Source: Oscillospiraceae bacterium
GTDB taxonomy: Bacteria > Bacillota > Clostridia > Oscillospirales > Ruminococcaceae
Assembly (NCBI GenBank): GCA_016303195.1
Contig: JAEDMD010000016.1
Span: forward strand, 1 to 17,453
Length of the DNA stretch: 17,453 nt
Reading direction: 5' to 3'
The notes under the pieces were generated by a model. That model had not been told where the DNA came from. It worked only from the letters and a program-made list of their open reading frames with translations, and searched no databases. This document shows, in pieces, positions 8,222 through 14,947 of this stretch (position 1 is its first letter; every line of letters starts with the position of its first letter). The translations under genes were made by a program, and so were the position numbers.

Positions 8222-8739
8222 CAACACTGATCACAGGCGGCTCAAAGTGCAGAAAATCCCGATTTGCTGAGGATTTTCTTGCCAATTACAGGGGAAGAAA
8301 AATTTATATTGCGACAATGCAGCCATTCGGTGATGAAGCAAAGATTACTATTCAAAAGCATCTGCGTCATCGCAGCGGAAAAGGATTTGAAACAATTGAA
8401 AAATACACCGATATCCATGAGCTGAAATTGCCTGAAAATAGCGCTGTTTTGCTTGAATGTGTCGGAAATCTCTGTGCTAATGAGATGTTTTTTAGTAAGG
8501 AGATTTTCATGCCGTCAAAAAAAATAATTAATGGAATTCGCAGTATTTCTGAGCAGGTCAGCGAATTGGTCATTGTCACCAATCAGGTGGGGAGCGACGG
8601 GATACGGTATGCTGAGGGAACAGCGGCATATATTGCTGAGATGGGGCGGATAAACAGCGGTATATCGCAATTTGCTGACAACGTTATTGAGTGCGTCTAT
8701 GGTATTCCTATCGTAATAAAAGGTGAATTGCCATGCTGA
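8218..8739 (+). CDS. cobU: CobU-type adenosylcobinamide kinase/guanylyltransferase with altered P-loop
   Basis: CobU phosphorylates adenosylcobinamide and then transfers GMP to it, giving AdoCbi-GDP. The 173-aa length fits. The N-terminus LITGGSKCRKSRFAE aligns with the family P-loop GGxxSGKS, but the Gly just before the invariant Lys is Arg (Arg12, codon AGA). Such a change is expected to weaken nucleotide binding. The IATMQPFGDE block (31-40) and His48 in IQKHLRH, aligning with the GMP-accepting His46 of Salmonella CobU, are kept. So are TNQVGSDGIR, MGRINSGISQFAD and YGIPIVIKG at the C-terminus. It overlaps cobT by 4 nt and cobS by 7 nt. Family membership is secure; full bifunctionality is doubtful. 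Confidence 0.87.
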   Translation: MTTLITGGSKCRKSRFAEDFLANYRGRKIYIATMQPFGDEAKITIQKHLRHRSGKGFETIEKYTDIHELKLPENSAVLLECVGNLCANEMFFSKEIFMPSKKIINGIRSISEQVSELVIVTNQVGSDGIRYAEGTAAYIAEMGRINSGISQFADNVIECVYGIPIVIKGELPC

Positions 8740-9491
8740 ATTCACTGTTTTCTGCATTCCTCATGTACTCTCGGATTCCCATGCCTAAGACGGAGTGGAA
8801 AGAGGAGAATCGCCGTTATTCTCTCGGTTTTTTTCCTTTGATCGGAGTTGTAATTTGCGGAATTTTAGCCTTTTGGCGATGGCTATGCCTTAAAAAAGGA
8901 TTGGAAGACATCTTTTTTTCGGTAGGGGCAGTATGCATACCTGTACTGGTGACAGGCGGAATTCATGTTGATGGCTTTTGTGACGTAACTGACGCTCGGT
9001 CATCTTTCGCAAGCCGTGAAAAAAGATTGGAAATTTTATCAGATCCGCATATCGGATCTTTCGCGGTGATCCGCATAATTCTCTATTTTCTGGTACAAAT
9101 GGCGCTTTTTACTAAAATCGGAACGGTCAGAGAGTGCTTTGCTGTCGGCTGTGGAGCTATCCTGTCACGAGGATTGAGTGGAATTTCTGCAATTGCCTTT
9201 AAATCGGCAAAAAGTAGTGGTTCTTTGCAGTCTTTTGTGAAGCCGTCACATAAGAAAGTCACTATTTCGATGGATGTATTTTTTATTGTCATTTCAGCAG
9301 CGATAATGATTTTCCTGTTCCCGATTTGTGGTGTGTTGGCCGTTGCTTCTGCATTGGTAGCGTTGATTTATTGCCGAAAAATAGCCTATCGAGACTTTGG
9401 AGGCTACACCGGTGATGTTTGCGGATGGTTTCTGCAATTGTGTGAACTTGCTGTGCTGGGCACATTTGTAATTGTTAAAATGTTTTCATAA
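8733..9491 (+). CDS. cobS: CobS, adenosylcobinamide-GDP ribazoletransferase
   Basis: CobS is an integral membrane enzyme that joins AdoCbi-GDP to alpha-ribazole (phosphate), closing the nucleotide loop. The 252-aa protein has several hydrophobic segments (about residues 33-50, 60-76, 108-124, 184-215 and the C-terminus). It has the metal-binding signature GGIHVDGFCDVTDA (75-88), with Asp80, Asp84 and Asp87, followed by the family block ILSDPHIGSFAV (101-112). The N-terminus FSAFLMYSRIPMP is also typical. AGGTGA at 8721-8726 lies 6 nt before the ATG. It sits between the two CobU-family genes, an order that suggests they act on the same intermediate. Confidence 0.93.
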   Translation: MLNSLFSAFLMYSRIPMPKTEWKEENRRYSLGFFPLIGVVICGILAFWRWLCLKKGLEDIFFSVGAVCIPVLVTGGIHVDGFCDVTDARSSFASREKRLEILSDPHIGSFAVIRIILYFLVQMALFTKIGTVRECFAVGCGAILSRGLSGISAIAFKSAKSSGSLQSFVKPSHKKVTISMDVFFIVISAAIMIFLFPICGVLAVASALVALIYCRKIAYRDFGGYTGDVCGWFLQLCELAVLGTFVIVKMFS

Positions 9492-9503
9492 AGAGGTGGC
9501 AAA

Positions 9504-9881
9504 ATGATAATGATAACAGGCGGTGCATTTCAGGGGAAAACCCGATATACCGTGGAAAATCTGCATATAAACGGCTTGGTTAATGGTGCAGACTGCGACT
9601 TCACTAATATCAAAAATATTAACGGATATCATATTCTTGTGAGGCGATTGATGGAAAATGGCATCGACCCGATTGCATATACTGAGCGTTTTTGCAGAGA
9701 AAATCCCGATTCTACGGTGATTATTGACGAAATTGGATGCGGTATCATTCCAATGGAAAAAGAAGAACGCCAGTGGCGTGAGGCTGTGGGGCGATGTGGA
9801 TGTATTATTGCCGAAAATTCGGAAAAAGTAGTTCGGATGGTCTGCGGAATACCAGTATTTATCAAAGGTGGAGCAGAATGA
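9504..9881 (+). CDS. Short CobU-family paralogue with intact P-loop
   Basis: The 125-aa protein is shorter than a normal CobU (about 170-180 aa). It starts with a canonical P-loop, MITGGAFQGKTRY (GGAFQGKT at 6-13). Its second half matches the CobU C-terminal block: VIIDEIGCGIIPMEKEERQWREAVGR, then AENSEKVVRMVCGIPVFIKG. The middle segment that carries the guanylylated histidine in CobU is missing or replaced by a short stretch (NINGYHILVRRL). It may be a cobinamide kinase or a GTP-binding partner of the neighbouring CobU. GAGG (9493-9496) lies 7 nt before the ATG. It begins 12 nt after cobS, the largest gap in the operon, and overlaps cobC by 4 nt. The family is clear; the exact reaction is not. 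Confidence 0.8.
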   Translation: MIMITGGAFQGKTRYTVENLHINGLVNGADCDFTNIKNINGYHILVRRLMENGIDPIAYTERFCRENPDSTVIIDEIGCGIIPMEKEERQWREAVGRCGCIIAENSEKVVRMVCGIPVFIKGGAE

Positions 9882-10438
9882 GGGTAATATTCATCCGCCA
9901 CGGAAAAACCGCAGGAAATCAAGAAAAACGTTACATTGGCCGAACTGATGAGTCGCTATGTCATGAAGGAATTTCAGAACTTGCGGTCAGAAATTATCCA
10001 AACTGCGATGCAGTGATTTGCAGTCCCATGAAACGTTGCATAGAGACTGCGAAAATCATTTATCAAAACATTGAACCGATTCTTTGTCCGTCTCTTAAAG
10101 AGTGCGATTTTGGCGATTTTGAGGGGAAAAACTACATTGAGCTGAGCGGAAATGAGCATTATCAGGCATGGATCGACAGCGGTGGCACAATGCAATTTCC
10201 GAATGGCGAAACCACGCAGAATTTCAGGAATAGATGCTGTGAGGGATTTGTTCAGTCAGTAAAATTGGTCAATCGGTCAGAAATTGTTGCGTATGTTGTT
10301 CATGGCGGCACGATAATGGCTGTTTTAGACCGATTTTCCGCCCCTCACATGGATTATTTTGACTGGAAGTGTGAGAATGGCAGTGGATTTATTTGCCAAT
10401 GGAATGGAACAAATTTAAAAATATTGGAGAAATTATGA
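9878..10438 (+). CDS. cobC: CobC, alpha-ribazole phosphatase (histidine phosphatase family)
   Basis: CobC removes the phosphate from alpha-ribazole 5'-phosphate or from adenosylcobalamin 5'-phosphate. The 186-aa protein is a histidine phosphatase: phospho-acceptor His8 in FIRHGKT (5-11), CSPMKRCIETA (48-58), the acid Glu75 in LKECDFGDFEG (73-83), and His142 in YVVHGGT (139-145). The start is ATG 9878, overlapping the previous stop as ATGA; an upstream in-frame ATG at 9794 lies inside the previous gene and adds unrelated residues. The family cannot be assigned to one substrate by sequence alone; the position between cobS and cbiB supports CobC. Confidence 0.88.
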   Translation: MRVIFIRHGKTAGNQEKRYIGRTDESLCHEGISELAVRNYPNCDAVICSPMKRCIETAKIIYQNIEPILCPSLKECDFGDFEGKNYIELSGNEHYQAWIDSGGTMQFPNGETTQNFRNRCCEGFVQSVKLVNRSEIVAYVVHGGTIMAVLDRFSAPHMDYFDWKCENGSGFICQWNGTNLKILEKL

Positions 10439-11403
10439 AACACTTTTTACCTGTCTTGCCAATTCTTTTGGGATTTATCCTTGATTCGATAGTTGGAGAT
10501 CCAAGAAATTTTCCACATCCGATCAGAGCAGTCGGAAATACTGTTTCTATGCTTGAAAAGGCTATACGAAGCCATTTTCAGAATCTACGTCTGGGCGGAA
10601 CAATTCTTGCTCTGACTGTGATTCTGATCTGGACATTGCTTCCGATCATTGTTCTTGTTGCAGGCTACAAGATTCATATTGCTCTCGGAATTGCCGTTGA
10701 ATCGGCTCTTTGCTGCTATATGCTCGCCGCCCGTGACCTTTGTGATGAGAGTATGGAGGTCTGTAAATTGGCTGAAAATAGCGATATTGAGGGGGCGAGA
10801 AAAGCTGTTTCAATGATCGTTGGCCGTGACACTGCTGTTCTTGATCTTGACGGGATAGTTCGTGCGGCGGTGGAAACTGTTGCTGAAAACACTTCGGATG
10901 GTGTGACTGCACCGCTTTTTTATATGGGTTTCGGCGGAGCGGCGGCAGGATTTTTTTATAAATCCGTGAATACAATGGACTCGATGATCGGCTATAAAAA
11001 CGAGAAATTTGCTGATATTGGACGGTTTGCGGCTAAACTGGACGATGTGATGAATTTTATTCCATCAAGACTTACAGCGATTCTGGTCACGGTTGCAAGT
11101 ACGCTTGTAGGTCTTGATGGTAAAAATTCTTATAAAATATGGAAGCGTGACCGCCGTAACCATTCAAGTCCAAATTCTGCTCAGACTGAGGCGGCATTTG
11201 CAGGTGCGCTCCATTTGCGTCTTGCAGGTGATGCGTGGTACTTTGGTGAACTCCACAAAAAGCCATATATCGGCGACAATGACCGCTCCATCGAGCCGCA
11301 GGATATTCGTAAAGCTAACCGCCTGATGTACGCAACATCTGTGCTGATGCTTGTAATTTCATGTGCGTTCAGAATTTTGATCTGGGGAGGTATCTTCCAA
11401 TGA
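10435..11403 (+). CDS. cbiB: CbiB, adenosylcobinamide-phosphate synthase
   Basis: CbiB is a membrane protein that couples adenosylcobyric acid with (R)-1-amino-2-propanol O-2-phosphate, the CobD product. The 322-aa protein has hydrophobic segments near residues 3-20, 57-80, 82-98, 160-176, 213-226 and at the C-terminus. Conserved blocks are DSIVGDPRNFPHPIRAVG (17-34), MIVGRDTAVLD (127-137), ETVAENTSDGVTAPLFY (147-163), NTMDSMIGYKNEKF (179-192) and DDVMNFIPSRL (203-213). The start is ATG 10435, preceded by GGAGA (10426-10430) and overlapping the cobC stop. The gene overlaps cobD by 4 nt, matching their consecutive steps. Confidence 0.94.
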   Translation: MKHFLPVLPILLGFILDSIVGDPRNFPHPIRAVGNTVSMLEKAIRSHFQNLRLGGTILALTVILIWTLLPIIVLVAGYKIHIALGIAVESALCCYMLAARDLCDESMEVCKLAENSDIEGARKAVSMIVGRDTAVLDLDGIVRAAVETVAENTSDGVTAPLFYMGFGGAAAGFFYKSVNTMDSMIGYKNEKFADIGRFAAKLDDVMNFIPSRLTAILVTVASTLVGLDGKNSYKIWKRDRRNHSSPNSAQTEAAFAGALHLRLAGDAWYFGELHKKPYIGDNDRSIEPQDIRKANRLMYATSVLMLVISCAFRILIWGGIFQ

Positions 11404-12422
11404 AGCAGGTGCATGGCGGAAACGTTTTTGGAATGGGCGAAATTCTCGATATGTCGGCAAATATTAACCATCTCGGATTACCTGAGCGAGTGCATGAGGC
11501 GGTAATTTCATCTTCATCGGAATGGGAAAAATATCCTGATCCGTTCTGCACAGAACTATGTGAAAAATTAGCTGAAAAGCTTGGTATTTCGGCAGAAAAT
11601 ATTGTTTGCGGAAACGGAGCGGCTGATCTTATCTATCGGCTTGTACACAAATTCAAGCCGAAAAAGGCGGTGATTCTCGCTCCGACTTTTGGAGAATACC
11701 CCAAAGCGCTGGCGGAAGTCGGATGTGACATATCCCGTTTTTATCTGAGCGAAGCTGATGGTTTTGAAGTTGATGATGGATTTGCCGAAATGCTCGATTC
11801 TACGGTAAATATGGCGATCCTTTGCAGTCCGAACAATCCCAGCGGACGGCTTATAAGATCGCAGGTTCTTGAGCGGATCGCAGAGAAATGTGCGGAACTC
11901 GATATAATTCTCGTTGTTGATGAGTGCTTTTCGGGATTTGCAGAAAATGCCGTAAATTGGCGAAAAACAGGCAATTATATAGTTCTCGGAGCGTTCACGA
12001 AGCTGTATGCAATGGCTGGGCTAAGGCTTGGATATGCAGTTTGCGGATGCACCGAAACCACCGAAAAATTGCGGAATAGCGGTCAATTCTGGAGCGTTTC
12101 CGCTCCTGCACAGGCGGCAGGGATAGCGGCACTTGATGAGGATGATTATGTCCGTAAAACTGTCAGTCTGATATCCCGTGAACGTCGGTATATTGCGGAA
12201 AAACTCACTGCACTTGGCATGAAAGTATATCCATCGGATGCCAATTATCTGCTTTTCAAAGGTGAGGCTGGACTGGATGACAGCTTATTACGGGAAGGGA
12301 TTCTTATCAGAAATTGCGGTGATTATGTGGGACTAAGTGATGGGTTCTATCGTACAGCAGTTCGCACAAATGCCGAAAATCAGCGGTTTATTGAAGCGGT
12401 CAGGAGGTGTGTCAATGGCTGA
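11400..12422 (+). CDS. cobD: CobD, threonine-phosphate decarboxylase
   Basis: CobD is a pyridoxal-phosphate enzyme that decarboxylates threonine O-3-phosphate to aminopropanol phosphate, the arm used by CbiB. The 340-aa protein is a fold-type I aminotransferase relative. It has VHGGNVF (4-10), DMSANINHLGLP (17-28), CSPNNPSGR (142-150), the cofactor aspartate in VVDECF (172-177), Lys201 in GAFTKLYAMAGLRLGY as the aldimine lysine, and a C-terminal arginine-containing stretch. The GNVF start and ANINHLG block separate it from histidinol-phosphate aminotransferase, its nearest look-alike. GGGGAGG at 11384-11390 supports ATG 11400. It overlaps cbiB by 4 nt and cbiP by 8 nt. Confidence 0.92.
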   Translation: MKQVHGGNVFGMGEILDMSANINHLGLPERVHEAVISSSSEWEKYPDPFCTELCEKLAEKLGISAENIVCGNGAADLIYRLVHKFKPKKAVILAPTFGEYPKALAEVGCDISRFYLSEADGFEVDDGFAEMLDSTVNMAILCSPNNPSGRLIRSQVLERIAEKCAELDIILVVDECFSGFAENAVNWRKTGNYIVLGAFTKLYAMAGLRLGYAVCGCTETTEKLRNSGQFWSVSAPAQAAGIAALDEDDYVRKTVSLISRERRYIAEKLTALGMKVYPSDANYLLFKGEAGLDDSLLREGILIRNCGDYVGLSDGFYRTAVRTNAENQRFIEAVRRCVNG

Positions 12423-13884
12423 CAGTATAATGATACAAGGAACAATGTCAAATGTAGGAAAGAGCTTCCTGACAGCGGCATTATGCAGAATTTTTAAGCA
12501 GGACGGATTCAGGACTGCTCCTTTCAAATCGCAAAATATGGCGCTCAATTCTTACGTCACCGCCGAAGGAATGGAGATAGGCAGGGCGCAGGCTTTACAG
12601 GCGGAAGCGGCAGGAATCGAGCCGACAGCGCTGATGAATCCCATACTTCTGAAGCCTACAACTGACGTTGGCTCGCAGGTCATTGTCAACGGAAAAGTAC
12701 GTGGAAATATGCGTGCGGTGGAGTATTTTCGCCGAAAAAAAGAGCTAATTCCCGATATAATGGCGGCATACGAAACGCTGTCGGCGGCGCATGATATCAT
12801 TGTTATCGAGGGGGCAGGAAGCCCCGTTGAACTGAATCTGAAAGCGGATGATATTGTAAACATGGGGCTTGCAAAGCTGGTAAGCTCGCCTGTTTTGCTG
12901 GTCGGCGACATTGACAGAGGCGGAGTTTTTGCTCAGCTTATGGGCACACTTAATTTGCTTGAAAATGACGAGCGTGACATGGTGAAAGGCCTTGTGGTGA
13001 ATCAGTTCCGTGGCGATATTTCGCTGTTTCAGGACGGTATCGACATTCTTGAACGGCTCAGCGAAAAGCCCGTGGTCGGAGTTGTGCCATACACTCAATG
13101 TGACATTGAGGATGAGGACAGCCTTTCACGAAAGCTGAACGATTCCTCTGCTGATGGCATTATTGACATTGCCGTGGTGCATCTGCCTAAAATCTCCAAT
13201 TTCACGGATGTTGATGTTTTTCGGCAATATCAGGGCGTTTCGGTAAGATTCGTGTCTTCACCGTCCCGGCTTGGTGATCCCGATCTTATCATTATCCCCG
13301 GCACAAAAAGTACTATTTCTGACATGGAATGGATGCGGAACAGCGGTATGGAAAATACCGTAAAATCCGCTGTTCAAAGAGGAGTGCCGATTTTTGGCAT
13401 CTGCGGCGGATATCAGATCATGGGACGAAAGATCAGTGATCCACTCGGAAGTGAGTCGGGCGGAGAAATTGACGGAATGGGACTGCTTGACATTGAAACT
13501 GTTTTCTCAGGCGAAAAGAGACAGACAAGGATAAGCGGAAAATTCTGCAATATCGGCGGATTCTTCTCCTGTCTTTCGGGAGCGGATTTTTATGGCTATG
13601 AGATACACATGGGCAGAACGAACAGTACTGAACAGCATTTGACGGATTGCGGCGGAAGCGTCAGGGGAGATGTGGTCGGATGCTATGTTCACGGTATATT
13701 CGACAGCGCACAGGTGTCGGGGGCACTTGTCAAAAGGCTGTTTGAAGCCAAAAATCTCACATTTAACGGAACTGTCACAGACCGCAGACAATATCGGGAC
13801 AAACAGCTTGACATACTCGCTGATACGGTGCGGAAAAGTCTGGATATGGAGCTTATTTACAGGATTCTCAGGGAGGGCATATGA
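12415..13884 (+). CDS. cbiP: CbiP, cobyric acid synthase
   Basis: CbiP amidates the b, d, e and g side chains of adenosylcobyrinate a,c-diamide with ATP and glutamine. The 489-aa length is normal. The N-terminal domain carries IQGTMSNVGKSFL (7-19) and APFKSQNMALNSYVT (35-49). The middle has IEGAGSPVELNL (131-142) and GDIDRGGVFAQL (164-175). The C-terminal amidotransferase domain has Cys330 in FGICGGYQIMG, EIHMGRT (396-402) and His426 in GCYVHGIFD. AGGAGGTG at 12402-12409 lies 5 nt before ATG 12415, so the longer in-frame start at 12337 is rejected. It overlaps cobD by 8 nt and cbiC by 4 nt. Confidence 0.96.
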   Translation: MADSIMIQGTMSNVGKSFLTAALCRIFKQDGFRTAPFKSQNMALNSYVTAEGMEIGRAQALQAEAAGIEPTALMNPILLKPTTDVGSQVIVNGKVRGNMRAVEYFRRKKELIPDIMAAYETLSAAHDIIVIEGAGSPVELNLKADDIVNMGLAKLVSSPVLLVGDIDRGGVFAQLMGTLNLLENDERDMVKGLVVNQFRGDISLFQDGIDILERLSEKPVVGVVPYTQCDIEDEDSLSRKLNDSSADGIIDIAVVHLPKISNFTDVDVFRQYQGVSVRFVSSPSRLGDPDLIIIPGTKSTISDMEWMRNSGMENTVKSAVQRGVPIFGICGGYQIMGRKISDPLGSESGGEIDGMGLLDIETVFSGEKRQTRISGKFCNIGGFFSCLSGADFYGYEIHMGRTNSTEQHLTDCGGSVRGDVVGCYVHGIFDSAQVSGALVKRLFEAKNLTFNGTVTDRRQYRDKQLDILADTVRKSLDMELIYRILREGI

Positions 13885-14525
13885 GCATTGAATACGTACT
13901 GCCGAATGACATCGAAAAGCGCAGTTTTGAGATAATTCAGAGCGAACTGGGGGATGTTGATATCCCCGAAAAGATCAGACCGATCGTTCTGAGAGCGATC
14001 CACACAACAGCAGATTTTGACTATCTGGAAAATCTGTATTTCTCTGAAAATGCCGTAGATAAGGCGCTTTCAGCTCTTGAAAATGGGGCGCTGATAGTTA
14101 CTGATACCAACATGGCACGTTCTGGGATAAATAAGGCGGCGCTTGCTCGGCATGGGTGCGAAAGTGCCTGTTTTATGGCTGATGAGGATGTTGCCGAAAC
14201 CGCCAAACGTCTGGGAACTACAAGGGCATCAGTTTCGGTAGACAAAGCGGCAGCGCTTGGCAGACCCATAATTTATGCCGCAGGAAATGCTCCGACAGCG
14301 TTGCTGAGACTTTGCGAACACATCGAAAAAGGCGATTTCATCCCTGAACTGGTCATAGGTGTTCCCGTTGGGTTCGTCAATGTGGTGCAGTCGAAGGAAA
14401 TGCTCATAAACAGCGGAATCCCATGCATTGTGGCAAGAGGACGAAAGGGCGGCAGTAATGTTGCGGCGGCGATCTGCAACGCTTTGCTTTATATGCTGGA
14501 CGCTAAAAAGAATGGTGAAAAGTGA
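13881..14525 (+). CDS. cbiC: CbiC, cobalt-precorrin-8 methylmutase
   Basis: CbiC moves the methyl group from C11 to C12, giving cobyrinic acid. The 214-aa length is normal. His41 in VLRAIHTTADFDY is the expected catalytic histidine. Further conserved blocks are VTDTNMARSGIN (73-84), IYAAGNAPTALL near 133-144, IGVPVGFVNVVQSKE near 158-172 and ARGRKGGSNVAAAICNALL near 184-202. It overlaps cbiP by ATGA and is the last gene of the operon. No U-rich hairpin follows, so transcripts could read on into the riboswitch region. Confidence 0.95.
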   Translation: MSIEYVLPNDIEKRSFEIIQSELGDVDIPEKIRPIVLRAIHTTADFDYLENLYFSENAVDKALSALENGALIVTDTNMARSGINKAALARHGCESACFMADEDVAETAKRLGTTRASVSVDKAAALGRPIIYAAGNAPTALLRLCEHIEKGDFIPELVIGVPVGFVNVVQSKEMLINSGIPCIVARGRKGGSNVAAAICNALLYMLDAKKNGEK

Positions 14526-14564
14526 ATATAAGTTGTATGTAACGTATAAAATGCACGATATATC

Positions 14565-14593
14565 TTGAAATATGAGTTTTTATCTGCTATAAT
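14565..14593 (+). promoter_or_regulatory. Promoter of the riboswitch-cbiK unit
   Basis: A -35 box TTGAAA (14565-14570) and a -10 box TATAAT (14588-14593) are 17 bp apart, and TGC before the -10 makes it an extended -10. The expected start is near 14600, about 25 nt before the riboswitch. The strong match shows that the lipoprotein cbiK has its own transcription unit, independent of the upstream operon. Confidence 0.82.
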
Positions 14594-14600
14594 ATAATTT

Positions 14601-14610
14601 GTTCATGAAC
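14601..14610. promoter_or_regulatory. 10-bp palindrome at the expected transcription start
   Basis: GTTCATGAAC is a perfect palindrome starting at about +1 of the riboswitch transcript. It could be an operator or a small 5' end hairpin. It does not resemble the palindrome at the cbiD promoter, so a shared regulator is not supported. Confidence 0.3.
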
Positions 14611-14624
14611 TAAAACTTAATATT

Positions 14625-14834
14625 CAGACGGTGCTTTCCCTGAGTTTTTGTTAGCGGAAAGGTAAAAGGGAAGCAGGTGAAAGACCTGCACGATCTCGTC
14701 ACTGTAATTGAGGAGCGGTATGCGTTTACGATGCAAAGCCACTGAGAAATCGGGAAGGCTGGCATACCGTGATGATGCATAAGTCAGGAAACCTGCCGTT
14801 TGTTGGTACTAAGATCACGAGGTATTGATCGTAC
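14625..14834 (+). promoter_or_regulatory. Cobalamin riboswitch (AdoCbl type)
   Basis: The B12 box is AGTCAGGAAACCTGCC at 14782-14797. Other conserved parts are AAAAGGGAAGCAGGTGAAAGACC near 14665-14686 (in pieces), TCACTGTAA near 14699-14707 and AAGCCACTG at 14736-14744. The closing stem P1 is CAGACGG (14625-14631) with CCGTTTG (14796-14802). A peripheral 9-bp stem pairs 14715-14723 with 14762-14770. Downstream, GTAC/GATCA (14806-14817) pairs with TGATC/GTAC (14826-14834); its loop CGAGGTAT can pair with ATCTCG at 14693-14698 over 6 positions, the expected L5-L13 kissing contact. The large periphery suggests adenosylcobalamin as ligand. It should reduce expression of the downstream gene when B12 is plentiful. 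Confidence 0.95.
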
Positions 14835-14871
14835 TGTTTTCAGGCTATACAATGTATGGTCTGTTTGCAAT

Positions 14872-14899
14872 GCCTTCTGCCCTGTGCAGGGGCTTTTTT
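14872..14899 (+). terminator. Intrinsic terminator of the riboswitch expression platform
   Basis: GCCTTCTGC pairs with GCAGGGGC around the loop CCTGT (8 pairs, one bulged T), followed directly by six T. It lies 37 nt after the riboswitch and before the cbiK start, the usual place for ligand-dependent transcription termination. AGGC at 14842-14845 could pair with GCCT at 14872-14875 as part of an antiterminator; that part is weak. Confidence 0.75.
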
Positions 14900-14923
14900 C
14901 GTGTATGCGGGAAAATCGGTCTG

Positions 14924-14939
14924 CCTTTCAATGAAAGGA
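14924..14939 (+). promoter_or_regulatory. Hairpin over the cbiK ribosome-binding site
   Basis: CCTTTC (14924-14929) pairs perfectly with GAAAGG (14933-14938) around a 3-nt loop. The 3' arm contains most of the AAAGGA Shine-Dalgarno site, which lies 8 nt before the ATG at 14948. When folded, the site would be hidden. The tight triloop makes its stability uncertain. Confidence 0.4.
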
Positions 14940-14947
14940 TAATTGAA

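Noticed and set aside
492-14000. Frequent GCCGAAAA/CCGAAAA octamer-like words, mostly on the plus strand
   Set aside because: They fall within codons for Ala-Glu-Asn/Lys and similar pairs in helices; strand bias follows gene direction, so no separate DNA signal is needed.
14825-14947. Longer start for the CbiK lipoprotein
   Set aside because: It would run through the riboswitch hairpin and terminator, and would bury the lipoprotein signal behind 41 extra residues; AAAGGA before 14948 fits better.
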